This document shows, piece after piece, positions 18,266-26,786 of a stretch of DNA of 64,000 nucleotides (position 1 is the first letter of the stretch; the number at the start of each line of letters is the position of its first letter). Source of the DNA: Pseudarthrobacter sp. L1SW (GTDB taxonomy: Bacteria; Actinomycetota; Actinomycetes; Actinomycetales; Micrococcaceae). The notes beneath the pieces were generated by a model. That model ran no database searches. It worked only from the letters and a program-made list of their open reading frames with translations, and was not told the origin of the DNA. Position numbers and translations under genes: made by a program. The stretch is from contig NZ_CP078079.1 in NCBI RefSeq assembly GCF_020809045.1, positions 3,410,001-3,474,000 of the forward strand, given 5' to 3'.

Positions 18266-18985
18266 ATGGCCAAGGAAAGCTCTGTTGCCGCTTCGGACCG
18301 GATGCAGGATTTGCTGCTCGAAAGTCCCGGGTTTCCTGAATTCCTCCTGGGCCTTGCCACCATCTCAGCTTCCCTGCTCTCCCCGGACGGTCCGGTGATC
18401 TGCACCATTACGGTGGAGCGCGACGGCGCACTGACAACAGTTGCCAGCAGCAGCGAGGGCGGCCGCCGGCTGGATGAAACGCAATACGCGTTCGACGACG
18501 GCCCCTGCCTCACAGCAGCCCGGCAGCAGCGCCTGGTGTGGGTTCCGGACCTGAAAGGCGACGGGCGCTGGAGCGGCTACGCGGAGGCCGCGCTCCAGGA
18601 GGGCGTGCGGTCCGTCCTGGCTGTCCCCATCCTCACGGACGCGTCCTCCCGGGCAGGATTGAACTGTTATGCCCACTCTGTGAGTGCCTTCAGCGAGGAA
18701 ACGGTGGCGCTCCTTGAACAGCATGCAGCATCCATGTCCAGGATTCTCCGGATTGCGCTGCGCCTGCACGGAGCAGAGGTGCATCCGGAACACCTCCGGG
18801 CGGCGCTCAAATCGCGGGCGGTGGTGGATGCCGCAGTGGCACTGATCATGCTCCAGCACCGCGGCGGCAGGGACGGCGCCGTGGAGATCCTCCGCTTGGC
18901 CGCCCAGTCCAGCAACCGCAGGGTCCATGAGATCGCCCAGGATATTGTGCAGGGTGCCGATCTCCCTGCAGCCCAAGCGAGCTGA
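18266..18985 (+). CDS. GAF-ANTAR RNA-binding regulator 4
   Basis: 239 residues. GAF domain with YAFDDGPCLTAARQQ and SVLAVPILTDASSRAGLN; ANTAR with ALKSRAVVDAAVALIMLQHR and DGAVEILRLAAQSSNRRV. The ANTAR core has VALIMLQHRGG where the others read VGxIMAxNRCS, so RNA preference may differ. The 168-base gap upstream contains two short hairpins (near 18200 and 18222) but not the standard twin hexaloop site. Confidence 0.86.
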   Translation: MAKESSVAASDRMQDLLLESPGFPEFLLGLATISASLLSPDGPVICTITVERDGALTTVASSSEGGRRLDETQYAFDDGPCLTAARQQRLVWVPDLKGDGRWSGYAEAALQEGVRSVLAVPILTDASSRAGLNCYAHSVSAFSEETVALLEQHAASMSRILRIALRLHGAEVHPEHLRAALKSRAVVDAAVALIMLQHRGGRDGAVEILRLAAQSSNRRVHEIAQDIVQGADLPAAQAS

Positions 18986-18994
18986 GGACGGGAC

Positions 18995-19246
18995 ATGTAT
19001 CCCCTCGGGGCCGAGGGCCCGGAAAAACCGGACCTGGCAGCTGAACAGCGGCGGGGGGTCGCCCAGCGCTTCCGCGATACGGATCTGCCCCTGGGAAAAC
19101 TGTGGACGTACTACTACGGCATCGGCGGCGATCTCGACGAGATGTCCCTGGATGCCTTCCTCCACGAAGCCCTGGACATACCGGCTTCGCAGGCGGGCTT
19201 GATCGCCACGGCGATGACGGAACTGACAGAAGGCGACACTCAATGA
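18995..19246 (+). CDS. small helical protein of the ANTAR array, paralogue B
   Basis: 83 residues (MYPLGAEGPEKPDLAAEQRR start), an ungapped paralogue of the protein at 17708-18097. The conserved positions include LPLGKLWTYYYGIGGDLDE and LIATAMTEL. Unknown function. It starts 9 bases after regulator 4, and its stop overlaps the ATG of regulator 5 (ATGA), so translation of the three genes is linked. Confidence 0.65.
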   Translation: MYPLGAEGPEKPDLAAEQRRGVAQRFRDTDLPLGKLWTYYYGIGGDLDEMSLDAFLHEALDIPASQAGLIATAMTELTEGDTQ

Positions 19247-20007
19247 CAACCCATGCGAACGGGGCGGCGGGCCCTGTCACACCCAATTCTGCGGAGATAG
19301 ACAGAACCCTGCAGGAACTCGTCCTGGACAGCCAGGACATCGCCGGCTTCCTCACCGACCTTGCCGTGGTTGCCGCTGCCCGGCTGTCCACGCCAGGCAG
19401 CCCGGTCCACGCCGGAGTCACTGTGATCCGCCACAAAAGGCCCAAGGCGGTGGCCAGTAGTGACGCTAAAGCGCGTGCCCTGGACGAGCTGCAGAACGGA
19501 TTCGGTGACGGACCCTGCCTTACGGCCCTGCGCAGCAAGAGCCCGCTGCTGGTCCCCGAGCTGGCAACCGAGCACCGCTGGGCCGCGTACGTGAAGGTGG
19601 CCCGGGCCGAGGGGGTTGCCTCCATCCTCGCCGTGCCGCTGGATTTGGGCGATGACGCAGAAGCGGTCCTGAACCTCTATTCCGGCCGCAGCCACGGCTT
19701 TTCGGTCGACGACATCTCCACTGTGGAAACCTTCGCCAGCCAGGCAGCGGGATCGCTGCGCCTGGTCCTCCGCATCACGCAGCTGAGTGAGGCGAAGGCC
19801 GATCTCTCCACCGCCTTGCAGTCCCGTACGGTCATCGACATGGCCGTCGGAGCCATCATGGCCGAGAACCGGTGCAGCAGGGACACGGCATTCAAAATCC
19901 TCACCAAGGCCTCCAGCACCCGCAACATCAAACTCCGCGAGGTGGCAGCATCCGTGATCGCCTCCATTTCCGGCGAGCAGCAGATCGATACCTACTTCGA
20001 CGAGTGA
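19243..20007 (+). CDS. GAF-ANTAR RNA-binding regulator 5
   Basis: 254 residues from ATG 19243, which overlaps the previous stop; the longer frame from 19102 is rejected because it overlaps paralogue B. GAF domain with NGFGDGPCLTALRSK and SILAVPLDLGDDAEAVLNLY; ANTAR with ALQSRTVIDMAVGAIMAENR and RDTAFKILTKASSTRNIKL. It ends TYFDE, close to regulators 1 and 2. A GC-rich hairpin follows its stop. Confidence 0.88.
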   Translation: MTTHANGAAGPVTPNSAEIDRTLQELVLDSQDIAGFLTDLAVVAAARLSTPGSPVHAGVTVIRHKRPKAVASSDAKARALDELQNGFGDGPCLTALRSKSPLLVPELATEHRWAAYVKVARAEGVASILAVPLDLGDDAEAVLNLYSGRSHGFSVDDISTVETFASQAAGSLRLVLRITQLSEAKADLSTALQSRTVIDMAVGAIMAENRCSRDTAFKILTKASSTRNIKLREVAASVIASISGEQQIDTYFDE

Positions 20008-20013
20008 GAGCCC

Positions 20014-20050
20014 TCCCGGCGGCGAAGGCACCACTCCACGCCGCCCGGGA
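20014..20050 (+). terminator. GC-rich hairpin after the ANTAR array
   Basis: TCCCGGCGGC pairs with GCCGCCCGGGA (one bulged base) around a 16-nt loop, 7 bases past the regulator 5 stop. It acts as a candidate terminator, and it also buries the bases just before the next start codon at 20055. Confidence 0.5.
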
Positions 20051-20054
20051 CGTG

Positions 20055-20324
20055 ATGAGATTCACTCGCAACAATGTTGAGAGCGCTGCTGCCAACTGGG
20101 CACTATGGAAGGTGTCGGCGGCCCTGCACCCAAAGAAATCCGCAGTCCGCCGATGGCCGGTGTGCTTAGTCACATCGGACCGTATTCAGTTGCCAACCTT
20201 TCCGGCAACCGCCACTATGGCAGGGGAATGCGCTTTCCCACCTGCAGTCGTCCTCATAGACGAGGACACGGCCCGGGCAATGAAGATTCCAGGCCGCCAA
20301 CCGCAAGAAATGGAAGTTGAATAA
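20055..20324 (+). CDS. hypothetical 89-residue protein
   Basis: Frame from ATG 20055 (MRFTRNNVESAAANWALWKV) to a TAA that shares bases with the next ATG (TAATG). That overlap is the main reason to believe in it. The sequence has no motif I know; the middle VCLVTSDRIQLPTFPA and the acidic end resemble a small folded domain. A GC-rich hairpin ends 4 bases before the start. It may be translated only if that hairpin opens. Confidence 0.42.
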   Translation: MRFTRNNVESAAANWALWKVSAALHPKKSAVRRWPVCLVTSDRIQLPTFPATATMAGECAFPPAVVLIDEDTARAMKIPGRQPQEMEVE

Positions 20325-20521
20325 TGACGTTCGATGCCAATGACTCCGTGACCCTCAAAATCTGGGACCGGTCCACGCTCCACCACACCCTGGATTCCGC
20401 GGTCAGCGACCTTTCCGCGCAGCACAACACCACCACCTGCCGCGTCGCGGTCACCTGCAGCGGCCCCAACACCTTTACCCTGAGCCTGCGCGGCGAGGGG
20501 CAGGCGCTGGCCTCCGCCTAA
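20324..20521 (+). CDS. hypothetical 65-residue protein
   Basis: MTFDANDSVTLKIWDRST opens a 65-residue protein with alternating hydrophobic residues (TLDSAVSDL, TCRVAVTCSGPNTFTLSL), likely a small alpha/beta fold. Not recognised. Coupled to the upstream frame through TAATG and followed by hairpin copy 2, so it probably ends the ANTAR transcription unit. Confidence 0.55.
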   Translation: MTFDANDSVTLKIWDRSTLHHTLDSAVSDLSAQHNTTTCRVAVTCSGPNTFTLSLRGEGQALASA

Positions 20522-20540
20522 GCGGCCACGCCCACAACGC

Positions 20541-20578
20541 AAGCGGACGACGCCGGGACCTCCCGTCGTCGTCCGCTT
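20541..20578. repeat. intergenic hairpin family, copy 2
   Basis: An 18-bp stem AAGCGGACGACGCCGGGA with loop CC and one mismatch at position 13. It begins 20 bases after the stop of the 65-residue gene and sits before the TPR gene on the same strand. Confidence 0.85.
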
Positions 20579-20624
20579 CGGTTAAGCGCCGCCCCGCAAG
20601 CTTGCTGCCCGGCATACTGGAGGC

Positions 20625-21569
20625 ATGAGGATGCGCACGTGGCGGGGGCTTGGGAAGCGGCGCGGCCCGGGCGAGGTCTGGCGGGACTGGACGGCCGCGG
20701 ACGAGGCCGGTGACGCGGAGCGGGCGGCAGCGCTTGCCGCCGAACTGCTGGAGCTGACCCCGCGTTCCTATTTCAGCTGGTTCCATGCGGGGCTCCTCTC
20801 CAAGGCGCTGGGGAACTGGGCCGAAAGCTGCGAACGCAACGCGCGCGCCCTTGAGCTCTTTACGCCGGAAGACGCCGAAGCGTTCGACGGCGTAAATCCG
20901 GCGGCATGGAACCTGGGCATTGCGGCAACGGCACTGGGCGACTGGGCCACCGCGCGAAGGGCCTGGACTGCGTACGGCGTGGACGGGCTCGGAAGCGGCA
21001 CGGAGCCCATCGACGGTGATTTCGGGCTGGCACCGGTGAGGCTGAACCCTGACCAGCCCAGCCTTCCGCACCAGGTGATGCCCTCGGCCGGAACCCCAGA
21101 GGTGGTGTGGTGCCGGCGCAGGAGCCCCGCCCATGCGGTGATCTCGAACGTCCCGCTCCCGGAGTCCGGCCACCGCTTCGGGGACGTTATCCTGCACGAT
21201 GGCGAGCCGAAGGGAACACGGCGGCTTGGCGACCGCGAAGTCGCCGTGTTTGACCAGCTCCAGCGCTTAGAGGACTCCGGCATGCCCACCTGGCAGGCGG
21301 CGGTTTCAGGAGCGTCGCAGGACGACCTCCAGGAGCTGTCCGAACTCCTGGAAATCCGCGGCCTTGGCATGGACGACTGGTCCGGCATCCGCGCCATGTG
21401 CCCGGAGTGTTCCCACGGCTCCCCGGACACAAGCCATGACCACCCGCCCGCGCAATCAGAGGGGACGTTGCTGGGGCTTGCGGGACGGGAACCGGAGCTG
21501 ACGGAGGTGGTGGCAGGCTGGGCGGCGGCGAGGCCCGCGGTAGCGGTGGACCTTGCCCTGCTCTGGTGA
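20625..21569 (+). CDS. tetratricopeptide-like protein
   Basis: 314 residues. Residues 20-125 contain two or three TPR-like helical pairs (WTAADEAGDAERAAALAAEL, SWFHAGLLSKALGNWAESCE, AWNLGIAATALGDWATARRA). The rest is a mixed domain ending in an acidic region with a CPEC motif (IRAMCPECSHG). Function unknown; architectures like this occur among polymorphic-toxin immunity proteins, but no toxin is adjacent. A CATACT box 6 nt before the ATG fits leaderless expression, although GGAGG also precedes it. Confidence 0.62.
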   Translation: MRMRTWRGLGKRRGPGEVWRDWTAADEAGDAERAAALAAELLELTPRSYFSWFHAGLLSKALGNWAESCERNARALELFTPEDAEAFDGVNPAAWNLGIAATALGDWATARRAWTAYGVDGLGSGTEPIDGDFGLAPVRLNPDQPSLPHQVMPSAGTPEVVWCRRRSPAHAVISNVPLPESGHRFGDVILHDGEPKGTRRLGDREVAVFDQLQRLEDSGMPTWQAAVSGASQDDLQELSELLEIRGLGMDDWSGIRAMCPECSHGSPDTSHDHPPAQSEGTLLGLAGREPELTEVVAGWAAARPAVAVDLALLW

Positions 21570-21629
21570 GCGGCACGTAAAATTTGTGGGGTCAGGCGGA
21601 AGCGCGCCACCCAAGCACCAAAGGCAACC

Positions 21630-22475
21630 ATGAGGCAGCAACCACAGGCGCGGGCCGAAACCGGTCCGGCAGGAGCGGAAAAGCCAGCAACGACGCCACT
21701 AGCCGTGGTCCCTGCGGCCCTTGTGTCGGCGTCGGGCTTCCTGCTCTTCGCGTGGCAGGACCGCCTCTTCGGATTCCTGCTCCTGGCCGCCGCGCTTTTC
21801 GTGGCCGGCTTCATCGGCCGCCGCCTCCTGGTTGACTTTGCGCTGATCGGGGTGGGGCTGACGGCCATGAGCCTGGTCCCCATCACCACGGACATCAGCA
21901 CCGAGCATATGGTGGTGATGGGAACGGCCATGGTCCTCGCCGTCGGCATCCCCTACTCTGTCTCACGCTTCGTCACCAAGGACCACGCCATCCGGTTCCC
22001 CATCAGGACCGGAACCCCGTGGACGCGCGCCGAAAAATGGTACCTGCCCGCCGTCCTGGTGATCGGCTACGCCCTGATGCCCGTGTACATGATCCGCACC
22101 GGGGTTTACAACAACTGGCCGGCGGTCAGCGACCCGGACGGCATCGCCCGGCTCTTCCTGGGCACCAACGTGCTGGGCATCTGGGACGAACTCTTCTTCA
22201 TCTGCACCGCGTTCACCCTGCTGCGCCGGCACCTCCCGGACTGGCAGGCCAACCTGCTGCAGGCGGTCCTTTTCACGTCGTTCCTCTGGGAACTCGGCTT
22301 CCACGCCTGGGCGCCCTTCTTCATCTTCCCGTTTGCCCTGCTGCAGGCCCGGCTTTTCACGGTGACCAAGTCACTGTCCTACATCGTGAGCGTCCACCTG
22401 TTGTTCGACTTTGTGTTGTTCCTGGTCCTGATCCACGCGCACAACCGCGAGTGGATCAACATTTTCCTGTACTGA
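21630..22475 (+). CDS. multi-pass membrane protein, CPBP-protease-like
   Basis: 281 residues with about seven hydrophobic helices. The C-terminal half has WDELFFICTAFTLLRRHLPD, LWELGFHAW and VHLLFDFVLF, which sit where CPBP (Abi) intramembrane proteases have EExxxR, FxxxH and HxxxN/D. The first motif is degenerate (DE in place of EE), so protease activity is uncertain. It starts MRQQPQARAETGPAG; residues 1-24 are probably cytosolic. Confidence 0.58.
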   Translation: MRQQPQARAETGPAGAEKPATTPLAVVPAALVSASGFLLFAWQDRLFGFLLLAAALFVAGFIGRRLLVDFALIGVGLTAMSLVPITTDISTEHMVVMGTAMVLAVGIPYSVSRFVTKDHAIRFPIRTGTPWTRAEKWYLPAVLVIGYALMPVYMIRTGVYNNWPAVSDPDGIARLFLGTNVLGIWDELFFICTAFTLLRRHLPDWQANLLQAVLFTSFLWELGFHAWAPFFIFPFALLQARLFTVTKSLSYIVSVHLLFDFVLFLVLIHAHNREWINIFLY

Positions 22476-22558
22476 TGGGCGCATCGGAGCAGTACACTTC
22501 CGCTGCCAGAGCCGGGCTGGCTACCTGCCCGGGGCACCGCCGCCGGAATGATGAAGCC

Positions 22559-23044
22559 CTAGGTCGCCGCGCCGAGCTCGATGAGCTCACCGGGGGTCTT
22601 GGGATGGTCCCAGGCTGTGGTTTCCGCCGTCAGGTCCTTGCCGCAGGACTGGCACCACGTCCCGGAAGCGGACTCGGAGCCGCACCTGGTGCAAACGATC
22701 CGCAGGGCCCTTCCGCTCGGGGAATCGGTGTTCCGCTGGGCCCAGGCCGTGAGGGCGTGCAGGACTGGAAGCGCATCCGCCCCCGCGGCCGTGAGGCGGT
22801 ATTCATTCCGCGGCCGGACTCCGGCGCTGTAGGGCTCAGCTACCAGGATGTCCGCCTCCACCAGGCGCCGCAGCCGTTCACTCAGGACGTTGTCCGCCAC
22901 CTTCAGCGCTTTCTTGATGCCGTCGAACCTCCTGTTCCCCATGAAGACTTCGCGCAGCACCAGCAGGGACCACGGATCGGCAAAGACATCAGCTGCGCGG
23001 GCAATGGGGCAATTGTCACCTGACCAACTGGTGCGAAGCGGCAT
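22559..23044 (-). CDS. HxlR-family regulator with C-terminal zinc ribbon
   Basis: 161 residues after an AGGAGGAA site. The HxlR winged helix is clear: CPIARAADVFADPWSLLVLREV, FDGIKKALKVADNVLSERLRRL and YRLTAAGADALPVL. Residues 115-136 add a CxxC...CxxC module (CTRCGS, WCQSCG) expected to bind zinc, which most HxlR proteins lack. It is divergent from an MFS transporter with a palindrome between them, the usual arrangement of a local repressor and its target. Confidence 0.85.
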   Translation of the reverse strand: MPLRTSWSGDNCPIARAADVFADPWSLLVLREVFMGNRRFDGIKKALKVADNVLSERLRRLVEADILVAEPYSAGVRPRNEYRLTAAGADALPVLHALTAWAQRNTDSPSGRALRIVCTRCGSESASGTWCQSCGKDLTAETTAWDHPKTPGELIELGAAT

Positions 23045-23090
23045 GGCATTCCTCCTCAGGACACTAACTATCTTAGAGCAAGCTTATTTA

Positions 23091-23105
23091 CTTTCTTAAA
23101 GAAAG
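23091..23105. promoter_or_regulatory. HxlR operator candidate
   Basis: CTTTCTTAAAGAAAG is a perfect 7-1-7 inverted repeat between the hxlR-type gene and the MFS gene, 47 bases before the regulator start. HxlR/YodB-type regulators bind AT-rich palindromes of this kind. Confidence 0.55.
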
Positions 23106-23192
23106 CTAGTAGTTTGGGCGAAGCGGTCCTCGCCCGATGGATACCGCACCGCAGCAGCCGCTCCCCCGGCGCCCCCAACCCCGGAGTTCCCC

Positions 23193-24431
23193 ATGCCGTC
23201 AGCCCCTGCCCTGTCCGATCAACCACCCGCCATGCACAAGCCCCAATACGTCCTGCCCGAAGGCGTTGCCTTCACCGGCAACGCAGCCGCCTTCATCAGC
23301 CTGTATCTTGCCGCTGGGGCACCCGTCCCCCTGCTGGTGCACTACCAGCAGCAGTGGCACTTCGACGCCCCGGAACTGGCCTGGGCCTTCGCCGTCTATG
23401 CCGCCGGGTTCCTCGGCGCCCTGCTCACCGTTGGCTCCCTGAGCGACCATGTCGGCCGGCGCCCCGTCCTGCTCGGGGCGCTGCTGATCCAGCTTGCTGC
23501 CCTCGTCGCATTCCTGGTGGCGGACGATATCGGCGTGGTTATTGCCGCGCGCGTTGTCCAGGGCATCGCCACGGGAGCGGCCACGAGTACCTTCGCGGCT
23601 GCCCTGGTGGAACTCGCTCCGGCACACCGCAAGAAGCTCGGAACCATCCTTGGCAGCGTGGGAATGGCGGGCGGGCTGGCTGTTGGCGCCCTGCTTTCGG
23701 GGGTTGCCATCGAATTCGTGCCCCGGCCGGGCGTCCTGATCTTCACCGTCCTGGCCGCCATCACCGTCCTGGGCATCGCCGTCGCAGCCTTTACCCGCGA
23801 CGGCGGCCAGCGGATGCCCGGCGCCCTCCGCTCCCTCCTGCCCCAGGCCGCGGTCCCGCCCGCCGTACGGCGGGAGTTCATCGCAGCCGCCCCCGCCATC
23901 GCGGCCGCCTGGATGGTGGGCGGCCTGTCCCTGGGCCTGGCGCCGTCGATCATCCGCACCGTCTTCCAGCTGGACAGCGGACTCCTGAACGGGTTCAGCA
24001 GCTTCATCGGCCCGGCAGCCGCCGCCGTGGCCGGGCTGGCACTTGCCGGGACAGCTGCCCGGAAAGGACTGATTTTGGGCATTGTTGCCGCAGCTGCCGG
24101 GATGGCCGGGATGCTGGCAGGCATCGCCGGCGGCAGCCTCGGCGTGATGATTGCCGGGCAGGTCATCGGCGGACTCGGCTTCGGCGCCGCCTTCACCGCC
24201 GCCCTTCGGCTGATTATTCCGCTGGCGCCCGCACAGGAAAGGGGAGGCGTGGTGGCTTCGCTGTACATCGTGGCCTACCTCGCCTTCAGCGTTCCAGTCA
24301 TCCTGGTGGGCCAGCTTGCCGCGCCGCTTGGCCTGGTGCCGGCACTCGTCACCTACGGCGCAGCCACGGTGCTCCTCTGCGCGGTGAGCCTGGTGAATCA
24401 GCTGGCACCGCGCAGCCGTGCGGCCGCCTGA
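23193..24431 (+). CDS. MFS transporter
   Basis: 412 residues, twelve predicted helices. The MFS loop 2-3 motif is present as GSLSDHVGRRPVLLGA (about residue 88), and ARVVQGIATGAATSTFAAAL is a typical helix-4 stretch. The divergent HxlR regulator suggests inducible export of a toxic compound or drug. GGAG lies 6 bases before the chosen ATG; a second in-frame ATG at 23232 would remove 13 residues. Confidence 0.85.
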   Translation: MPSAPALSDQPPAMHKPQYVLPEGVAFTGNAAAFISLYLAAGAPVPLLVHYQQQWHFDAPELAWAFAVYAAGFLGALLTVGSLSDHVGRRPVLLGALLIQLAALVAFLVADDIGVVIAARVVQGIATGAATSTFAAALVELAPAHRKKLGTILGSVGMAGGLAVGALLSGVAIEFVPRPGVLIFTVLAAITVLGIAVAAFTRDGGQRMPGALRSLLPQAAVPPAVRREFIAAAPAIAAAWMVGGLSLGLAPSIIRTVFQLDSGLLNGFSSFIGPAAAAVAGLALAGTAARKGLILGIVAAAAGMAGMLAGIAGGSLGVMIAGQVIGGLGFGAAFTAALRLIIPLAPAQERGGVVASLYIVAYLAFSVPVILVGQLAAPLGLVPALVTYGAATVLLCAVSLVNQLAPRSRAAA

Positions 24432-24469
24432 CATACAGTCGGAACACAACACGAAAGCGGTGAAGCACC

Positions 24470-25504
24470 ATGCCTGGACCCCGGGGTACATCCCGATTCG
24501 ACCTCTCCGCCTTGGCGCTGCCTGTCATCCAGGCGCCGATGGCGGGCGGACCCTCCACTCCCCGGCTTGCGGCGGCGGTGAGCTCGGCCGGCGGGCTGGG
24601 TTTCCTTGCCGCAGGGTACAAGAGCGCCGGCGCCCTGCTCGCTGAGATCGAAGCAACAAGGGAGCTCACCGGAGCCCCCTTCGGGGTCAACGTGTTCGTT
24701 CCCCAGCCGTCGGTGGCCAACCCGGACGAGGTGGAGCGGTATGCCCGCTCCTTGGCGCCTGACGCCGCCCGCTTTGGGGTTACCCTCGGCGATCCTCGCC
24801 ACGACGATGACGGCTGGGACGCCAAAGTGGACGTCCTGCTGAAGGAGGCGCCCGCCGTCGTCTCCTTCACTTTCGATCTTCCGGACCCAGAAGTGGTTGC
24901 CGCCCTGCAGGCGCGGGGCGTTTACGTCCTGGCCACGGTGACGTCCATGCCGGAAGCGGGGCGCGCGCTGGACGCCGGTGTTGACGCGCTCTGCGTGCAG
25001 GGACCGGAAGCCGGCGGCCACCGGGGGACGTTCGAGGCCGCCGGCCCCGCCCCGGACGTACCGCTCCATGAGATCCTGGCGGAGCTGTCCGGCCTCGGCG
25101 CACCCCTGGTTGCAGCGGGCGGAATCGTCACCGCGGAGGATACACGGGCCGCTCTCTCCCGGGGCGCGGCGGCAGTCCAGGCCGGTACGGCGTTCCTGCG
25201 GGCCGACGAAGCGGGCACCAAGGCAGCCCATCGAACAGCCCTCACCTCGGAGCAGTTCACCACCACGGCCGTCACCCGCGCCTTCTCGGGAAGGACCGCC
25301 CGCGGCCTCCACAACGGGTTCATGCGCCGCCATGACGGCGAGGCTCCCTACGGGTATCCGGAGATCCACCACCTCACCACTCCCCTGCGCGCCGCAGCCG
25401 CCGCTGCCGGGGAGCCGGACTGGCTGAACCTGTGGGCCGGGACCGGCTTCCGGCGCACCATCGCCGGACCTGCCAAAGAGATCCTCGCCAGCCTGCGGCC
25501 CTAG
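24470..25504 (+). CDS. nitronate monooxygenase-like FMN enzyme
   Basis: 344 residues, full length. LPVIQAPMAGGPSTPRLAAA at the N-terminus, then GAPFGVNVF, CVQGPEAGGHRG with the catalytic-site histidine (about residue 185) and PLVAAGGIVTAEDTRAALSRG in the phosphate-binding region match the class I nitronate monooxygenase (NMO/NPD) family. It would oxidise nitronates such as propionate 3-nitronate in the cytosol using FMN and oxygen. It lies 38 bases after the MFS gene; co-transcription is possible. Confidence 0.86.
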   Translation: MPGPRGTSRFDLSALALPVIQAPMAGGPSTPRLAAAVSSAGGLGFLAAGYKSAGALLAEIEATRELTGAPFGVNVFVPQPSVANPDEVERYARSLAPDAARFGVTLGDPRHDDDGWDAKVDVLLKEAPAVVSFTFDLPDPEVVAALQARGVYVLATVTSMPEAGRALDAGVDALCVQGPEAGGHRGTFEAAGPAPDVPLHEILAELSGLGAPLVAAGGIVTAEDTRAALSRGAAAVQAGTAFLRADEAGTKAAHRTALTSEQFTTTAVTRAFSGRTARGLHNGFMRRHDGEAPYGYPEIHHLTTPLRAAAAAAGEPDWLNLWAGTGFRRTIAGPAKEILASLRP

Positions 25505-25528
25505 GCAGTGCACCTGGCAGCGGACGAC

Positions 25529-25560
25529 GGCGGGCCGGCCCCTTCCGGAGCCGGCCCGCC
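25529..25560. terminator. bidirectional hairpin terminator
   Basis: An 11-bp perfect stem GGCGGGCCGGC with a 10-nt loop lies between the convergent nitronate monooxygenase and alcohol dehydrogenase genes. Its left flank (AGCGGACGACGGCGGG, from 25519) repeats the left arm of the window-wide hairpin family while the right arm differs, so it may be a rearranged member. Confidence 0.7.
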
Positions 25561-25576
25561 GCACGCCTGCCTCAGG

Positions 25577-26617
25577 TTAGAGGGTGGCGGTGTCAATCAC
25601 GAAGCGGTAGCGGACGTCCGACGCCAGGACGCGCTCGTAGGCCTGGTTGATCTTCTCCGCCGGAATAACCTCGATCTCGGCACCCAGGCCGTGCTCGGCA
25701 CAGAAGTCCAGCATCTCCTGGGTCTCGCGGATGCCGCCGATCATGGAACCGGCGAAGGAGCGGCGTCCGCCAATCAGGGCAAAGGCGTTGACGGGAAGCG
25801 GCTCGGCCGGGGCGCCGACGTTCACCAGTGCGCCGTCGAGCTTCAGCAGCTGCAGGTAGGAGCTGATGTCGATCGAGGCGCTGACCGTGTTGATGATCAG
25901 GTCGAAGCTGCCGGCGAGGTCCTTGAAGGTGTTCTCGTCGCTGGTGGCGTAATAGTGGTCGGCGCCCAGCTTGAGGCCGTCCTCCTGCTTCTTCAGCGAC
26001 TGCGACAGCACGGTCACCTCGGCGCCCATCGCGTGGGCAAGCTTGACGGCCATGTGGCCCAGCCCGCCGAGTCCGACGACGGCAACCTTCTTGCCGGGTC
26101 CCGCACCCCAGTGCCGCAGCGGCGAGTACGTGGTGATGCCGGCGCACAGCAGCGGCGCGGCGACGTCGAGCTCGATGCCTTCGGGAATCCGGACCACGAA
26201 GTCTTCGGTCACCACAACGTGGGTGGAGTAGCCGCCCTGGGTGATGGTACCGTCGCGGTCCACGGCGCCATAAGTGCCGACGTTGCCCTTGAGGCAGTAC
26301 TGCTCCTCGCCTTCCAGGCAGTTGGCGCACTCCTTGCAGGAGTTGACCATGCAGCCGACTCCGACGCGGTCGCCCACGGCGTGCCTGGTGACGGCGGAAC
26401 CCACCTCGGTGACCACGCCCGCGATTTCGTGGCCTGGAACCAGCGGGTACTGCTGCGGGCCCCAGTCGCCGCGGACGGTGTGGATGTCTGAGTGGCAGAT
26501 GCCGGCGAACTTGATCTCGATCAGGACGTCGTTGGGGCCAACGGCCCGGCGTTCGATGGTGGTGGCAATGAGGTCCTCAGTCGAGGACGGGGATACATAG
26601 GCCTTGACGGTGGTCAT
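25577..26617 (-). CDS. zinc-dependent NAD(P) alcohol dehydrogenase
   Basis: 346 residues, MDR superfamily. Catalytic zinc ligands are expected at Cys in AGICHSDIH (about residue 41) and in GHEIAGVV (about 63-64). The structural zinc site is [15 protein letters not shown] (about 94-108), and the cofactor loop is [15 protein letters not shown]. This matches the AdhA/cinnamyl-alcohol-dehydrogenase-like group that interconverts aldehydes and primary alcohols. AGGAGA precedes the ATG. It is divergent from a frameshifted HTH regulator that could have controlled it. Confidence 0.88.
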   Translation of the reverse strand: MTTVKAYVSPSSTEDLIATTIERRAVGPNDVLIEIKFAGICHSDIHTVRGDWGPQQYPLVPGHEIAGVVTEVGSAVTRHAVGDRVGVGCMVNSCKECANCLEGEEQYCLKGNVGTYGAVDRDGTITQGGYSTHVVVTEDFVVRIPEGIELDVAAPLLCAGITTYSPLRHWGAGPGKKVAVVGLGGLGHMAVKLAHAMGAEVTVLSQSLKKQEDGLKLGADHYYATSDENTFKDLAGSFDLIINTVSASIDISSYLQLLKLDGALVNVGAPAEPLPVNAFALIGGRRSFAGSMIGGIRETQEMLDFCAEHGLGAEIEVIPAEKINQAYERVLASDVRYRFVIDTATL

Positions 26618-26786
26618 GGGTCTCCTGAGGTCTGTTGGGGGGATATTTCGATGCTACAGGGGGGTGTTCTCGATGTAACCCTGGAATGGGCCGGCCAGCG
26701 TGGCCCTGCTGTACCTAGTCTTGGCAGTCCTACCTTCGGCCGTGATACTCCTCGGTTGGCACCCGATTCGTCGTAACGTGTCCTTT

